A DNA stretch of 50,248 bases, from assembly GCF_003946045.1 (NCBI RefSeq), contig NZ_RHNW01000019.1, positions 1 through 50,248 of the forward strand, in the 5' to 3' direction. A program made the translations under genes and the position numbers. The notes under the pieces were generated by a model, which was not told the origin of the DNA, ran no database searches, and was given only the letters and a program-made list of their open reading frames with translations. Every line of letters begins with the position of its first letter. Position 1 is the first letter of the stretch. Positions 39,372 through 47,912 of the stretch are shown in pieces. This DNA is from Levilactobacillus mulengensis. Lineage in GTDB: Bacteria > Bacillota > Bacilli > Lactobacillales > Lactobacillaceae.

Positions 39372-40536
39372 TGCTGAGTACGGACTAACGCCGCAAGGTT
39401 ATGTAGCGGAGCCAGAGGATGCAATTCAAATTGACCTATTTGAGCTTGCTGGTAGTCTGATGGGTTCTAATATCGGGACGGCTGAAAAGTCTATCTTAGG
39501 TAGTTTTATCCGTATCGTGGCTCACCGATTTGCTAAGTACGAGCAAACTATTGGGAACGTTTGGGACTCGTGGTTTTTCGATACCGCAACAGGGATTACC
39601 TTAGATAAGGTTGTTGCCTTACTCGGACTAACCCGAAATAAATCACAACCAGCTTACGTGTCGTTAACTTTCATCGGAAAAGCAGGAGCTGTGATTGATG
39701 CTGATGAGATGTTTGAGACCGAAGATGGACAAACCTTCATACTTGAAGATGCAGTTATTTTGGATGCCGATGGCAATGGTTCCGGCATTGCTGTCTCTAT
39801 GGATGAGTCAGCTGATGCGAATGTCGCAGCAGGTACGATTACTAAGCAAACCATGCCAGTTGAAGAGATTACTTCGGTCACTAATCCGGTGGCAGCGACT
39901 GGTGGTATGACTACCGAGGATGATGAGACTTTTAAGGACCGGGTAAAAGTCTTCGAAGAATCACTTTCGGGGGCTACTCGTGACGGAATCAGATCATCAG
40001 TGGCTAACGTGGCCGGAGTCGATCAAGTGGAGGTCAACGTCAATGATACCAATGAAGTTGACAAAAATAGTGACCCACCAAAATCAATTCACGTCTATGT
40101 TGCAGGTGGCATCGATGGTGATGTAGCTCAAGCTATTAGCGATACTCTTGCTGGTGGGACTCAGACAGTAGGGTCAACGGTTTGCAAGGTGCTGGACCGT
40201 GGCGGGCACCCGCAAGAGATTCACTTTGACCGTCCAACAGGCGTGCCAATCTTTATGACGGTCACGCTTGATACTGATAGTACCTTATTTGAGACAGATG
40301 GAATTGACCAAATTAAAGCCAACATCAAAACGTATCTTAACTCTCTAACGATGGGAGATAAGGTGCGTTTTACTTATCTCTACACTTTGGTTTATGGAGT
40401 GGTCGGCGTGACTGATGCGGAGATCAAGATTGGGCGCACAACTGATACTTTAGCAGCGTCCGATATCCAGCTAGAGACCTTTGAGTCAGCAACTTATGCT
40501 CCGGGCAATATCGAGGTGGTAACTAATGCAAATTGA
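39358..40536 (+). CDS. Baseplate J-like protein
   Basis: 392 aa. DSWFFDTATGITLDKVVALLGLTR, GGMTTEDDETFKDRV, LSGATRDGIRSSVANVAGV and VRFTYLYTLVYGVVGV are typical of gpJ/gp47 baseplate proteins. ATG at 39358 with AGGAGGTGACG; a TTG three bases earlier is possible. Overlaps the wedge gene by 14 bases. Builds the wedge ring with the next protein. Confidence 0.9.
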   Translation: MAETDAEYGLTPQGYVAEPEDAIQIDLFELAGSLMGSNIGTAEKSILGSFIRIVAHRFAKYEQTIGNVWDSWFFDTATGITLDKVVALLGLTRNKSQPAYVSLTFIGKAGAVIDADEMFETEDGQTFILEDAVILDADGNGSGIAVSMDESADANVAAGTITKQTMPVEEITSVTNPVAATGGMTTEDDETFKDRVKVFEESLSGATRDGIRSSVANVAGVDQVEVNVNDTNEVDKNSDPPKSIHVYVAGGIDGDVAQAISDTLAGGTQTVGSTVCKVLDRGGHPQEIHFDRPTGVPIFMTVTLDTDSTLFETDGIDQIKANIKTYLNSLTMGDKVRFTYLYTLVYGVVGVTDAEIKIGRTTDTLAASDIQLETFESATYAPGNIEVVTNAN

Positions 40537-41185
40537 TCCAACAATTAAGGGCTTACCGCCATCTTTTGATCGGTCTACTGGGTCGAACAATTGGAAGATG
40601 ATGCAGTTGGTCGAACAGCCGATAGGTGCTGGTGAGAAGCGATTGGATATGCTGTTGAAAATGCGGTCACTAGACACTGCTGAGGGCGGATTCCTAGACA
40701 GAATAGGTAACCTCATTGGAGTTTATCGAGGACAGATGGATGACGACTTCTATCGGCGAATGATTTACGCACGTCTTGCGCGACGTCATACCGATGGGAC
40801 CATCAACCAGATTTATGATGTCGTCTCGGTAATCCTCTCTGCGGACCCACACGAATTTTGGGTACGCCCTCTTTGGAACGTAACTGGTGAACCAATGGCC
40901 ATTGAGGTCTTGAATGTCCCAGCAATATACATTGATTCGCAGGAGAAGGAAGCGATGCTGCTTGACCAGGTCCGAGCATCCGTTGCAGCACCGACCAGAG
41001 TGGCAACAATTCAATTTAGAACGACAGTCAAAAGTAATCTCTATATGACCTCTTATACTATGGTTCACCAGAACATTCGGTCAACTATGAACGTCGCGCA
41101 GGACCGCCATATCTCAATGCAAGGACAAGCAGGGCTAGCTAGTGTCACCAAAATTAGACAAACGATTAAAGCAAAGGAGGGGTAA
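40526..41185 (+). CDS. Tail protein I-like (DUF2612/DUF2313-type)
   Basis: 219 aa. LPPSFDRSTGSNNWKMMQLV, AEGGFLDRIGNLIGVYRGQM and FYRRMIYARLARRHTDGTIN match the small wedge/gpI group that follows baseplate J. It links baseplate to fibre. Overlaps J by 11 bases. Confidence 0.82.
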   Translation: MQIDPTIKGLPPSFDRSTGSNNWKMMQLVEQPIGAGEKRLDMLLKMRSLDTAEGGFLDRIGNLIGVYRGQMDDDFYRRMIYARLARRHTDGTINQIYDVVSVILSADPHEFWVRPLWNVTGEPMAIEVLNVPAIYIDSQEKEAMLLDQVRASVAAPTRVATIQFRTTVKSNLYMTSYTMVHQNIRSTMNVAQDRHISMQGQAGLASVTKIRQTIKAKEG

Positions 41186-41187
41186 TA

Positions 41188-42783
41188 GTGGCAAGTAATG
41201 ACGAACAGAGAAGTGCAACGACTATCTTCACGACTGCCGCCCAGTCAATAGCCGCACGGCTTATCGCCAATAAGACGACGGCAAAATTTACCAAAGCAGA
41301 AATCAGTACCACTAATCTTTTTAATCAGTCGGTTACCGAGCTACAAGTCCTAACGTCGCTGGATAACGTTCAGCAAACGGCTGACATTAATACCGTGACA
41401 GTCATCAATGACAGCACGGTGGATGTAAATATCGCAATCGACCAAACAAAAGCACCAAATGATTATCAAATGAATTCGGTTGGATTGTTCGCTGTCGATG
41501 GCGATGGTAAGGAGGTGCTGTACAGTGTCACCGTGTTAAAAGATCCCGTTTATATCCATCAAGATGCAATGGGGTCGGCTTTAGGAATTGATCTGGAAAC
41601 TGTAGTGGGTCAATCCAGTAACGTCGACCTATCAATCAACCCAGCTGGTGCAGTGACCAACGAGGAATTGAAGGTGACCTTGGCCGATTACGTCAAAATG
41701 GACGATGTAAAAAGCCTTATCCCTGCCACCGTCATCGATGGTAGCAAGCCGGCGGATTTCAAGGAATCCGTCACGCTGGAAAAGGGTGCGGTGGATGGTG
41801 CTGGTAATACGATCGCGACCACCAAGGATGTATCCGATGGTGACGCGGAAACACTCACATCGGCGAAGGCATACGCGGACGCGAAGATTAGTGGCAAAGC
41901 TGACGATAGTACGGTTGTCCATACAGCAGATATGCGTAAGCCTGCTAGCGATGTAGCGGGAATTGAAGAAGTTAACGCCAAACAAGATAAAATTGGTTAC
42001 ACACCTGCTGACGATTCAAAAGTTGTCCATACCGCTGATATGCGTAAACCAGCCAGTGCTGTTGCAGGGATTGAGGAAGTTAATGCCAAGCAAGATAAGC
42101 TAACTATCACACCTGCGGATGATTCCAAAGTAGCTCACCTATCTGGTGCTAACAACTTTGACACTGTCCCAACGGTCAACAACAATCCGTTACTTCTCGC
42201 AAGCAGTTTACCGTCTGATTTAGCTAGACTTAGCCAAGATGCCAACTTTACCGCAAAACTCCAGCAGAATGGTCAAGATGTCGCACTTGCCAATAATACG
42301 ATTGCCCGCAACCCTAACACTGGGGTTGTTTCTGAACCTGTTGATTTCACCAATCTCACTGTGAACGGAGGTAAATCAGTCGCTACCAGCGACGATTTGA
42401 AAAGCCTTCAGCTAAAGATGTGGCATGAAATCAAATTACCCGATAGGTTTGTGGGAGGTCCGATTCTTATGAAATACAATCCAGATGATAGAACTACGAT
42501 GATAGTGGGTAACAAGAAAGCAACACTAAAAGACGGTGCTTCGTGGACTGGAGCGCTATTCACTTTGCCAGAAGGTTTTCATTGGATAGCAACTGATTCT
42601 AAAATGATGGGTTTAGACAATATGGATCACTACAATGATAATGTTTCTGGCAGACTATATAATACAAAGCTATCCAGAAATGGGTCGTCTTATAGAGGTT
42701 CTGCTTTTGATGTGTGTTTTTCGTCTATGGCAATCGATGGCGGCGCTCCATATACAACAGTTAGATCAATCCAACCAGATTAA
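41188..42783 (+). CDS. Tail fibre / receptor-binding protein
   Basis: 531 aa, GTG start behind AAGGAGGGG. The N-terminus (about 1-155, IAARLIANKTTAKFTKAEIS) is the baseplate-attachment part seen in related fibres. A coiled-coil-like stretch follows (about 215-235). A 36-residue repeat (about 238-315) precedes the C-terminal part (about 400-531), which likely forms the receptor-binding head (LYNTKLSRNGSSYRG). It probably binds cell-wall carbohydrate or teichoic acid; the ligand is unknown. Confidence 0.85.
   Translation: MASNDEQRSATTIFTTAAQSIAARLIANKTTAKFTKAEISTTNLFNQSVTELQVLTSLDNVQQTADINTVTVINDSTVDVNIAIDQTKAPNDYQMNSVGLFAVDGDGKEVLYSVTVLKDPVYIHQDAMGSALGIDLETVVGQSSNVDLSINPAGAVTNEELKVTLADYVKMDDVKSLIPATVIDGSKPADFKESVTLEKGAVDGAGNTIATTKDVSDGDAETLTSAKAYADAKISGKADDSTVVHTADMRKPASDVAGIEEVNAKQDKIGYTPADDSKVVHTADMRKPASAVAGIEEVNAKQDKLTITPADDSKVAHLSGANNFDTVPTVNNNPLLLASSLPSDLARLSQDANFTAKLQQNGQDVALANNTIARNPNTGVVSEPVDFTNLTVNGGKSVATSDDLKSLQLKMWHEIKLPDRFVGGPILMKYNPDDRTTMIVGNKKATLKDGASWTGALFTLPEGFHWIATDSKMMGLDNMDHYNDNVSGRLYNTKLSRNGSSYRGSAFDVCFSSMAIDGGAPYTTVRSIQPD
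41899..42120 (+). repeat. 36-residue tandem repeat in tail fibre
   Basis: Codes ADDS-VVHTADMRKPAS-VAGIEEVNAKQDK twice (residues about 238-268 and 274-304), with a third partial start at 310. DNA copies have diverged at many third positions, so the protein repeat is old and maintained. Confidence 0.85.
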
Positions 42784-42795
42784 GGAGGATTCAAA

Positions 42796-43248
42796 ATGCC
42801 AATTTATTACGTAAAACCAGATTCAGATAACCAGTTTCCAGATAAGGATACCACACCCGTGCTTGAGCCAGCAGATGGCTTACGAGCGGTGAATATCCCG
42901 ACCACCTCGATTCAATATTTCACTCGCTACTGGTGGATGTACGCATTCAAGGATGATGATTCGCAAAAAGTCACAGCTCCGGGTAACTTACCCAACTTGG
43001 ATATCGACTATCTGCAAGGATTGATTGACCAGCAGGGTGAGCAAATTGAGCAACAGACGAAAAACATTGAGTCATTGCAAACTGAAAATAAAAGCCTTGA
43101 GTCAGCCAATGAGTTAACGCAGCAAGGGTTGATGGAAGCTGTCGATTACTTGTCTTCACAACTATCACCGGCTAGCACCACGACTGGCGCTGACTCAACT
43201 GCAACAAGTTCAGCGGCTCCAGCCAGTTCAGCAGCGAGTGAATCCTAG
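42796..43248 (+). CDS. Fibre-associated protein
   Basis: 150 aa. MPIYYVKPDSDNQFPDKDTT opens a compact part. A Gln/Glu-rich coiled coil follows (about 80-110, QGEQIEQQTKNIESLQTENK), then a Ser/Ala/Thr-rich tail. AAGGAGGATTC precedes the ATG. Probably a fibre accessory or chaperone. Confidence 0.65.
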   Translation: MPIYYVKPDSDNQFPDKDTTPVLEPADGLRAVNIPTTSIQYFTRYWWMYAFKDDDSQKVTAPGNLPNLDIDYLQGLIDQQGEQIEQQTKNIESLQTENKSLESANELTQQGLMEAVDYLSSQLSPASTTTGADSTATSSAAPASSAASES

Positions 43249-43260
43249 GAGGTGATGGAA

Positions 43261-43392
43261 ATGGAATATTCTGCATTGGCACAGATTTACGCGCAAGCAA
43301 TTATTGATGGCACACGGACTATTGAAGCCGTACCAGTCCCGTTTCGGTCTGACACCCAAGCGGCTTTGACTCAACTACAATCAAACAAATAA
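43261..43392 (+). CDS. XkdX-like small protein 1
   Basis: 43 aa, MEYSALAQIYAQAIIDGTRT then IEAVPVPFR. Matches the XkdX pattern (short protein after fibre genes with TIEEVP). TAGGAGGTG precedes the ATG. Paralogue of the next gene. Confidence 0.65.
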   Translation: MEYSALAQIYAQAIIDGTRTIEAVPVPFRSDTQAALTQLQSNK

Positions 43393-43406
43393 GGAGATAA
43401 TCAATT

Positions 43407-43577
43407 ATGTTAAACTTTAAATTTTCAGCTTTAGCCGCTATCTATGCCGCCAACGTTTTGGACGGTGGTCGTACTATTGAAGAAGTCCCAGCTTACTTGC
43501 AGGACGATGTGAAGAATGTCCTTGGCTCCGCAAAAAACTCTACCAGCACCGACTCATCTTCTACGCCTGTGGCTTAG
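43407..43577 (+). CDS. XkdX-like small protein 2
   Basis: 56 aa, MLNFKFSALAAIYAANVLDG, then RTIEEVPAYLQDDVKNVLG, with a Ser/Thr tail. Clear XkdX-type. Shares SALA-IYA-DG-RTIE-VP with the gene before, a tandem duplication. AAGGAGATAATC precedes the ATG. Confidence 0.7.
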   Translation: MLNFKFSALAAIYAANVLDGGRTIEEVPAYLQDDVKNVLGSAKNSTSTDSSSTPVA

Positions 43578-43634
43578 GATTGATGATTGGTGCTTTTTTG
43601 ATGGGATTTTTTGTGGGAAAGGGGTGAAGCAAGT

Positions 43635-44021
43635 GTGCAAAGTAATGTCAGGAAAAATAGATTTTTGCTGGTAACGGCGCTCGAGACAATTCTCTTGGGT
43701 GCTTATTTTATCGCCAGCTCGTTCCGTTTTGGTGCCCCCGACCTTTTTAACACGGTAGCCAGTCATATTGACGATCCACCGTTTGCGGCGGCTGATATCG
43801 TAGTTGGAACTGTGATACTTGTGGCGGCCTTGTACGATATCCGACCGCTAATCAAGTGGTGCTATGTGGCCGCAACTTGTGTGTGGACACTTTACGCCAT
43901 GGCGTTTTTGCTACAAAACATCGAGATGATGGGGCACCCATTTGCACACCTAGATTGCTGGTTGATGTTTGCTGTGGCCGGAAGAACAATTTTAGAAGCG
44001 TGGGCGGGTGACGCCAATTGA
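43635..44021 (+). CDS. Multi-pass membrane protein of lysis region
   Basis: 128 aa with about four hydrophobic spans (LLVTALETILLGAYFIASSF, AADIVVGTVILVAALY, WCYVAATCVWTLYAMAFLL, CWLMFAVAGRTIL). GTG start behind AAAGGGGTGAAGCAA. It may be an accessory holin-like protein; no family recognised. Confidence 0.65.
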   Translation: MQSNVRKNRFLLVTALETILLGAYFIASSFRFGAPDLFNTVASHIDDPPFAAADIVVGTVILVAALYDIRPLIKWCYVAATCVWTLYAMAFLLQNIEMMGHPFAHLDCWLMFAVAGRTILEAWAGDAN

Positions 44022-44320
44022 AAGATTATGCGGGATATATCTTCACGGCTATAGTTAGCGTGTTGGCATCGTGGTTTACGCTCAAAGGTACCAGATCAAG
44101 TTCACGGGCGGCCACAGAAACGGCTTACGCCCAGTCTATGCCAGAGATGATTGGCAAAGTCCAAGACCTATTAGAACAGCTTGAATCTAAGAATGGAAAA
44201 ATTGCGGAACTCACATCACAGGTTGAGTCCCAATCACATACAATTGATGCGTTAACTCAGCAAGTGGGGCAAATGCAGCGACAGATTAATAAGTTAACAG
44301 GAGGAAACGAGCATGAATGA
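44018..44320 (+). CDS. Membrane-anchored coiled-coil protein (XhlA-like)
   Basis: 100 aa. One N-terminal span (YIFTAIVSVLASWF) and a long coiled coil (MIGKVQDLLEQLESKNGKIA, QVESQSHTIDALTQQV). TTG start overlapping the previous stop. The layout is like XhlA-type lysis helpers encoded before a holin. Confidence 0.6.
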   Translation: MKDYAGYIFTAIVSVLASWFTLKGTRSSSRAATETAYAQSMPEMIGKVQDLLEQLESKNGKIAELTSQVESQSHTIDALTQQVGQMQRQINKLTGGNEHE

Positions 44321-44831
44321 ATTTACGAAGATTATTAAATTGTTCAATGACACCGGTATCTTAGGTGTCTTAATTTTTGCCCTGGTTGGCTGGTTTACCC
44401 GGATCAATCCGGCATTGAAGACCAAGATTGCGGCGAACAAGTCCGCTACTCAGCGCGAAGTATTGGGACTGTTAGACACACTGGCTTTCAGTGCTGTCAA
44501 CAAGGCGGCCACTAATTATGAAATGCCAGGGGAAGAAAAGCGTGAGCAGGCGATTGCTGATGTAACAGGCCAGATGAAAGTATTTGGTCATGATAGTCTG
44601 GCACCGGAAATTATTTCAGCAGCCATCGAAAAAGCATATCAGTCGATGACAACAACAGATACGAAAGCCCAAGCAAAACAGGCTGAATACAATGCCGCTC
44701 TGGCGGACACAGAGCAAGCGTTCGCTGATAAGCAAGCACAACTGGACAAGCAAGCTACGACAGTGCCCGCTGACCCAGCACCCTTAGATATACCCGAAAA
44801 GACGGCCACTACGGAGGGAGATGCAAAGTAA
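44313..44831 (+). CDS. Holin, LLH family
   Basis: 172 aa. One N-terminal membrane segment (DTGILGVLIFALVGWFT) followed by a helical soluble part (LLDTLAFSAVNKAATNYEMP, EIISAAIEKAYQSM), the LLH holin arrangement. Long Gln/Ala/Asp-rich tail. ACAGGAGGAAACGAGC precedes the ATG. Opens the membrane for the endolysin that follows. Confidence 0.87.
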   Translation: MNEFTKIIKLFNDTGILGVLIFALVGWFTRINPALKTKIAANKSATQREVLGLLDTLAFSAVNKAATNYEMPGEEKREQAIADVTGQMKVFGHDSLAPEIISAAIEKAYQSMTTTDTKAQAKQAEYNAALADTEQAFADKQAQLDKQATTVPADPAPLDIPEKTATTEGDAK

Positions 44832-45883
44832 TGCCGCATTATGATGTTGTGGATACGTCCAATAACAATGGAATCATGACCGTTGCCAATTGGCGTTCAA
44901 TGAAAAAATATGGGGTAAAAGCCATGATAGCCAAGCTATCCGAAGGCACGTATTTCACTGACCAAACGGCCAAGCAAAGCATTCGTAACGCGGTATCTGC
45001 TGGCTTACACGTCAACGGTTATCACTTTGCGCGATTCACGACAGTGGCTGGGGCTAAGGCCGAAGCACAAATGGCAGCCCGAAGTGCGTTTAAGGCAGGA
45101 TTGGGAAAGAACAGTGTGATCGTACTTGACTTTGAAGCCACCAACTCTGGTTGGAATCAGAACTCCAAAATTGTTAAGGCTTGGATTAACGAAGTCCATC
45201 GCATGGGTTATCCTAAGACAGACGTCTATACGATGGGCAGCTGGATTAATTCGGTACCATTGAACAACTCGGGCCGTGGTGGTTGGGTAGCTAACTATCC
45301 TTATAACCCGTCCGGGTTTAAGCTTTATACCGGATATAATGGCTGGCAATGGACGTCAAGCAGGCACTTCCCTGGGTGTTATGGTGGTTTCGATGTGTCC
45401 CAAATGTACTCAAACTACTACTATGGCACTACCACTCATGTAGCTAAGCCGAAGAAGGCCATCTACTACCGATACAATCCCAAGATGATCTATGCCCGGA
45501 CGCCAATTAATCGCTACAAGGACGTTGCCTTCAAACACAAAGTAGACAACTTCCCAGCCGGCACCGTATTTGCGATTGCTAAAGTGGTAACCTATGGTAA
45601 AATTACCCGGTTCCAGTTGGCAAACGGCTATTACATCACGTCTAACCAAGCCAACGTTAATCGCTTATACTATTCTGTTGATGGCGGTGTCAAGCGAGTA
45701 AAGTCTGTACGCGGTACTCACCGGTACAAAGATAAGGCCCTTAAGCATGTTGTTGACTGGCAACCAGCTGGGACTGAGTTTGATGTTGCTAAGATCGTCA
45801 AGTACGGGGACACAACTCGAATCCAACTGGCTAACGGATACTATATCAGTGGAAACAAGAAGATTAACAGTTTTATCAAGTAA
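44831..45883 (+). CDS. Endolysin: GH25 muramidase with C-terminal repeats
   Basis: 350 aa. GH25 domain at about 1-197: D8 in VVDTSNNNG, D100 and E102 in IVLDFEATN, WQWTSS and GGFDVSQ. Two C-terminal SH3-like/DUF5776-type repeats (about 210-275, 280-350) each hold a RYKD-AFKH-VD pattern and IQLANGYYIS. They likely bind the cell wall. No signal peptide; release depends on the holin. GGAGGGAG precedes the ATG. Confidence 0.94.
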   Translation: MPHYDVVDTSNNNGIMTVANWRSMKKYGVKAMIAKLSEGTYFTDQTAKQSIRNAVSAGLHVNGYHFARFTTVAGAKAEAQMAARSAFKAGLGKNSVIVLDFEATNSGWNQNSKIVKAWINEVHRMGYPKTDVYTMGSWINSVPLNNSGRGGWVANYPYNPSGFKLYTGYNGWQWTSSRHFPGCYGGFDVSQMYSNYYYGTTTHVAKPKKAIYYRYNPKMIYARTPINRYKDVAFKHKVDNFPAGTVFAIAKVVTYGKITRFQLANGYYITSNQANVNRLYYSVDGGVKRVKSVRGTHRYKDKALKHVVDWQPAGTEFDVAKIVKYGDTTRIQLANGYYISGNKKINSFIK

Positions 45884-45892
45884 CACACGAAG

Positions 45893-45925
45893 GCGCTCAC
45901 TCCTAACGGGGTGGGCGCTTTTTTT
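45893..45925 (+). terminator. Late operon terminator
   Basis: GCGCTCAC pairs with GTGGGCGC (45893-45900, 45911-45918, one G-T) followed by seven T. It ends the late transcript directly after the endolysin. Confidence 0.87.
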
Positions 45926-45929
45926 GATG

Positions 45930-45963
45930 TTGACATTTTTTTAATAAAATGGCAAACTATTAA
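45930..45963 (+). promoter_or_regulatory. Promoter/operator region for right-end gene pair
   Basis: A perfect -35-like TTGACA (45930-45935) and an inverted repeat TTAATA-N11-TATTAA (45941-45946 and 45958-45963) precede the gene at 45997. No good -10 lies at 17 bp, so the promoter may need a regulator. The XRE domain of the second gene is the natural candidate. Confidence 0.45.
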
Positions 45964-45996
45964 CATAGCATGTGTGAGGTAAAGGAGGAAAGCAAT

Positions 45997-46665
45997 ATGT
46001 ATCAACTTGAAGGCCTATTGAAAAGCCAATGTGATCCAAAGTTATCCGGCGTTATGTCGATGACAATTAAGCACGCCTCAAAGGCATTTAATGAGTTCAT
46101 TAGTGGTAACCCGGTTCTGAAAGAGAACGATTTTAGAAACTCATATGGGTATTTACGTCATAGCTTCGTTGACTATAGTATGAAGTGGGCAGTAAGAGAA
46201 GGCTTAATCGATGGAGATATCCTAAGTGGTACTTCTAGTAAATATTCTAACGGGCATACCTATCTCTCTCTTAAAGTAAAGGGAGCAGTTATAAGCCCAG
46301 TGAAAACGCGAGGTCCAAAAGCTATCCCGCGCAAAGCATTATATCGGCAGAAGCTTGGACTTATGAATCAACAAATTAGTCTTTTCGATGATCCTAATGA
46401 TCCATTAAATAGTCAAGTTGACATTAATGCACCGGCCTTTCTTTTGTTAACATATGGTGGGAGAGACTATGGACTGGATTACATCGAGCTTGGTTTGCCG
46501 GATGTAGACACTGGAAAATGGATTGGTCAAGTTAGCATATTGCATGCTCCAATGGTTATTTCTAGTGCAGAGCAGACTAAAGCAGCTGATAAATTAGACC
46601 TTAGCCTCACATCTATGTCCAAGAAACTATTGGAGGATGGAAAAAATGGAGAATACTCGGTTTAA
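45997..46665 (+). CDS. Partner protein of XRE/M78 regulator, possible toxin
   Basis: 222 aa. Start at 45997 after AAAGGAGGAAAGCAAT; the longer frame adds nine unsupported residues. N-terminal helical region (GVMSMTIKHASKAFNEFISG, YGYLRHSFVDYSMKWAVREG) and a later strand-rich part (PAFLLLTYGGRDYGLDYIEL). No family recognised. It overlaps the XRE/M78 gene by 20 bases, so both are made together. Two-gene units with an XRE-M78 protein include RosmerTA-type toxin-antitoxin systems; assignment here is inference. Confidence 0.65.
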   Translation: MYQLEGLLKSQCDPKLSGVMSMTIKHASKAFNEFISGNPVLKENDFRNSYGYLRHSFVDYSMKWAVREGLIDGDILSGTSSKYSNGHTYLSLKVKGAVISPVKTRGPKAIPRKALYRQKLGLMNQQISLFDDPNDPLNSQVDINAPAFLLLTYGGRDYGLDYIELGLPDVDTGKWIGQVSILHAPMVISSAEQTKAADKLDLSLTSMSKKLLEDGKNGEYSV

Positions 46666-47770
46666 TCCAGTTCAGCTAAGACGGGCTCGGATTGCTCGTG
46701 GAAAAACTATGACAGTTTTAGCGAAGGAAACAGGAATATCAAGACAAATGATTTCCAATTATGAGTTGGGTAAAACGATTCCAAGTGGGAACTATCTAGT
46801 GAAGCTTATATCTAATCTTAATTTTCCAAAAAGCTATTTTTCATCTGGGCAGGCCAGCAATTTACATGGAGCGACTTTTTTCCGTAGTCAAAGTGCTGCG
46901 ACAAAACGGGCGCGTGATATGCAAAGTGTTCGTCTATCATTTCAAAATGATATTTATTCGGTGTTAAGTCGCTATGTTAATTTTCCTAAAGTTGATATAC
47001 CTGAGCCTCTAGATATGAATGTGAGGGAAATGACTGATGAAATTGTAAAATCGATGGCAATGCAAATACGTGAGCGTTGGGGATTAGGAACTAGCACACC
47101 GGTCGATGATGTGATTAGAACTGCAGAAGTGCACGGAATCATCGTTGTAAAAACAAACATGACCAATGATAAACTGGATGCTGTCTCTGAAGTGATTGGG
47201 GGTAGGCCTTTCATCATGCTAACCGATAATGGTGAATCATCGGTTAGACGAAGATTTAATGTGGCTCACGAGCTGGGACACTTGGTCTTGCATGCAGGAG
47301 TTGAAAGCATACATGATTTTACTACCCAGCAGTTAAAAAATACGATTGAACGACAAGCTAATCTTTTTGCATCAACTTTTTTGATGCCAGATGAGGCATT
47401 TACCGAAAGTTTGCTTTCAACCTCGTTGGAATATTATGTAAAGATGAAAAAGTATTGGAAGACATCAATACAGTCTATGGTGTATAAGACGTATCAACTT
47501 CATTTAATCAATGACGATCAGAAACTCTATCTAAACAAAAGAATCTCATGGAATAAGTGGAGAAGAGTTGAGCCTCTTGATGATATGTTGAAGGTGGAAG
47601 AACCTACACTTTTCCAAAAGGTGTTCAGAATGATTGTTGATAATGGCATCATGTCAGAAGCTGATTTACTTTCAGAATTAAAATTACCATTTGATGAACT
47701 AGAGTGCTCTCTTGGAATCAAGTTAAACAATAAAATGGCAGTTAGTGAACCCAAGTTGCGTTTACTATAA
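46646..47770 (+). CDS. XRE regulator fused to ImmA/IrrE (M78) peptidase
   Basis: 374 aa. XRE helix-turn-helix at about 8-62 (RGKTMTVLAKETGISRQMIS, NYELGKTIPS). Zinc peptidase with intact HELGH (208-212) and the downstream ERQANLFASTFLMP (E235). The start at 46646 puts TTGGAGGAT at good distance. Unlike the ImmA-like protein near cI, this one keeps the full HExxH. It probably controls and senses via its partner upstream; it could also act on the immunity circuit. Confidence 0.88.
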   Translation: MENTRFNPVQLRRARIARGKTMTVLAKETGISRQMISNYELGKTIPSGNYLVKLISNLNFPKSYFSSGQASNLHGATFFRSQSAATKRARDMQSVRLSFQNDIYSVLSRYVNFPKVDIPEPLDMNVREMTDEIVKSMAMQIRERWGLGTSTPVDDVIRTAEVHGIIVVKTNMTNDKLDAVSEVIGGRPFIMLTDNGESSVRRRFNVAHELGHLVLHAGVESIHDFTTQQLKNTIERQANLFASTFLMPDEAFTESLLSTSLEYYVKMKKYWKTSIQSMVYKTYQLHLINDDQKLYLNKRISWNKWRRVEPLDDMLKVEEPTLFQKVFRMIVDNGIMSEADLLSELKLPFDELECSLGIKLNNKMAVSEPKLRLL

Positions 47771-47781
47771 GTATGAAAAGG

Positions 47782-47814
47782 GCCACTCATCTCTTAGGAG
47801 GTGGGTGGCTTTTT
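47782..47814 (+). terminator. Terminator of the XRE/M78 pair
   Basis: GCCACTCATC pairs with GGTGGGTGGC (47782-47791, 47800-47809, two G-T), then TTTTTG. It ends the two-gene unit and separates it from the convergent gene beyond. Confidence 0.83.
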
Positions 47815-47912
47815 GTTTTGTTAAGTGTTTATTATCCATAAGTATCTACTAAATATAGGGGATTGAATAAATATAACGGGGATAGGATAATGACTTTTAG
47901 AAAATTAGTTTT

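Noticed and set aside
41899..42120. Regular repeats that could be taken for a CRISPR array
   Set aside because: Units are contiguous, in frame and differ at codon third positions; they encode a protein repeat. I saw no CRISPR array or cas gene anywhere.
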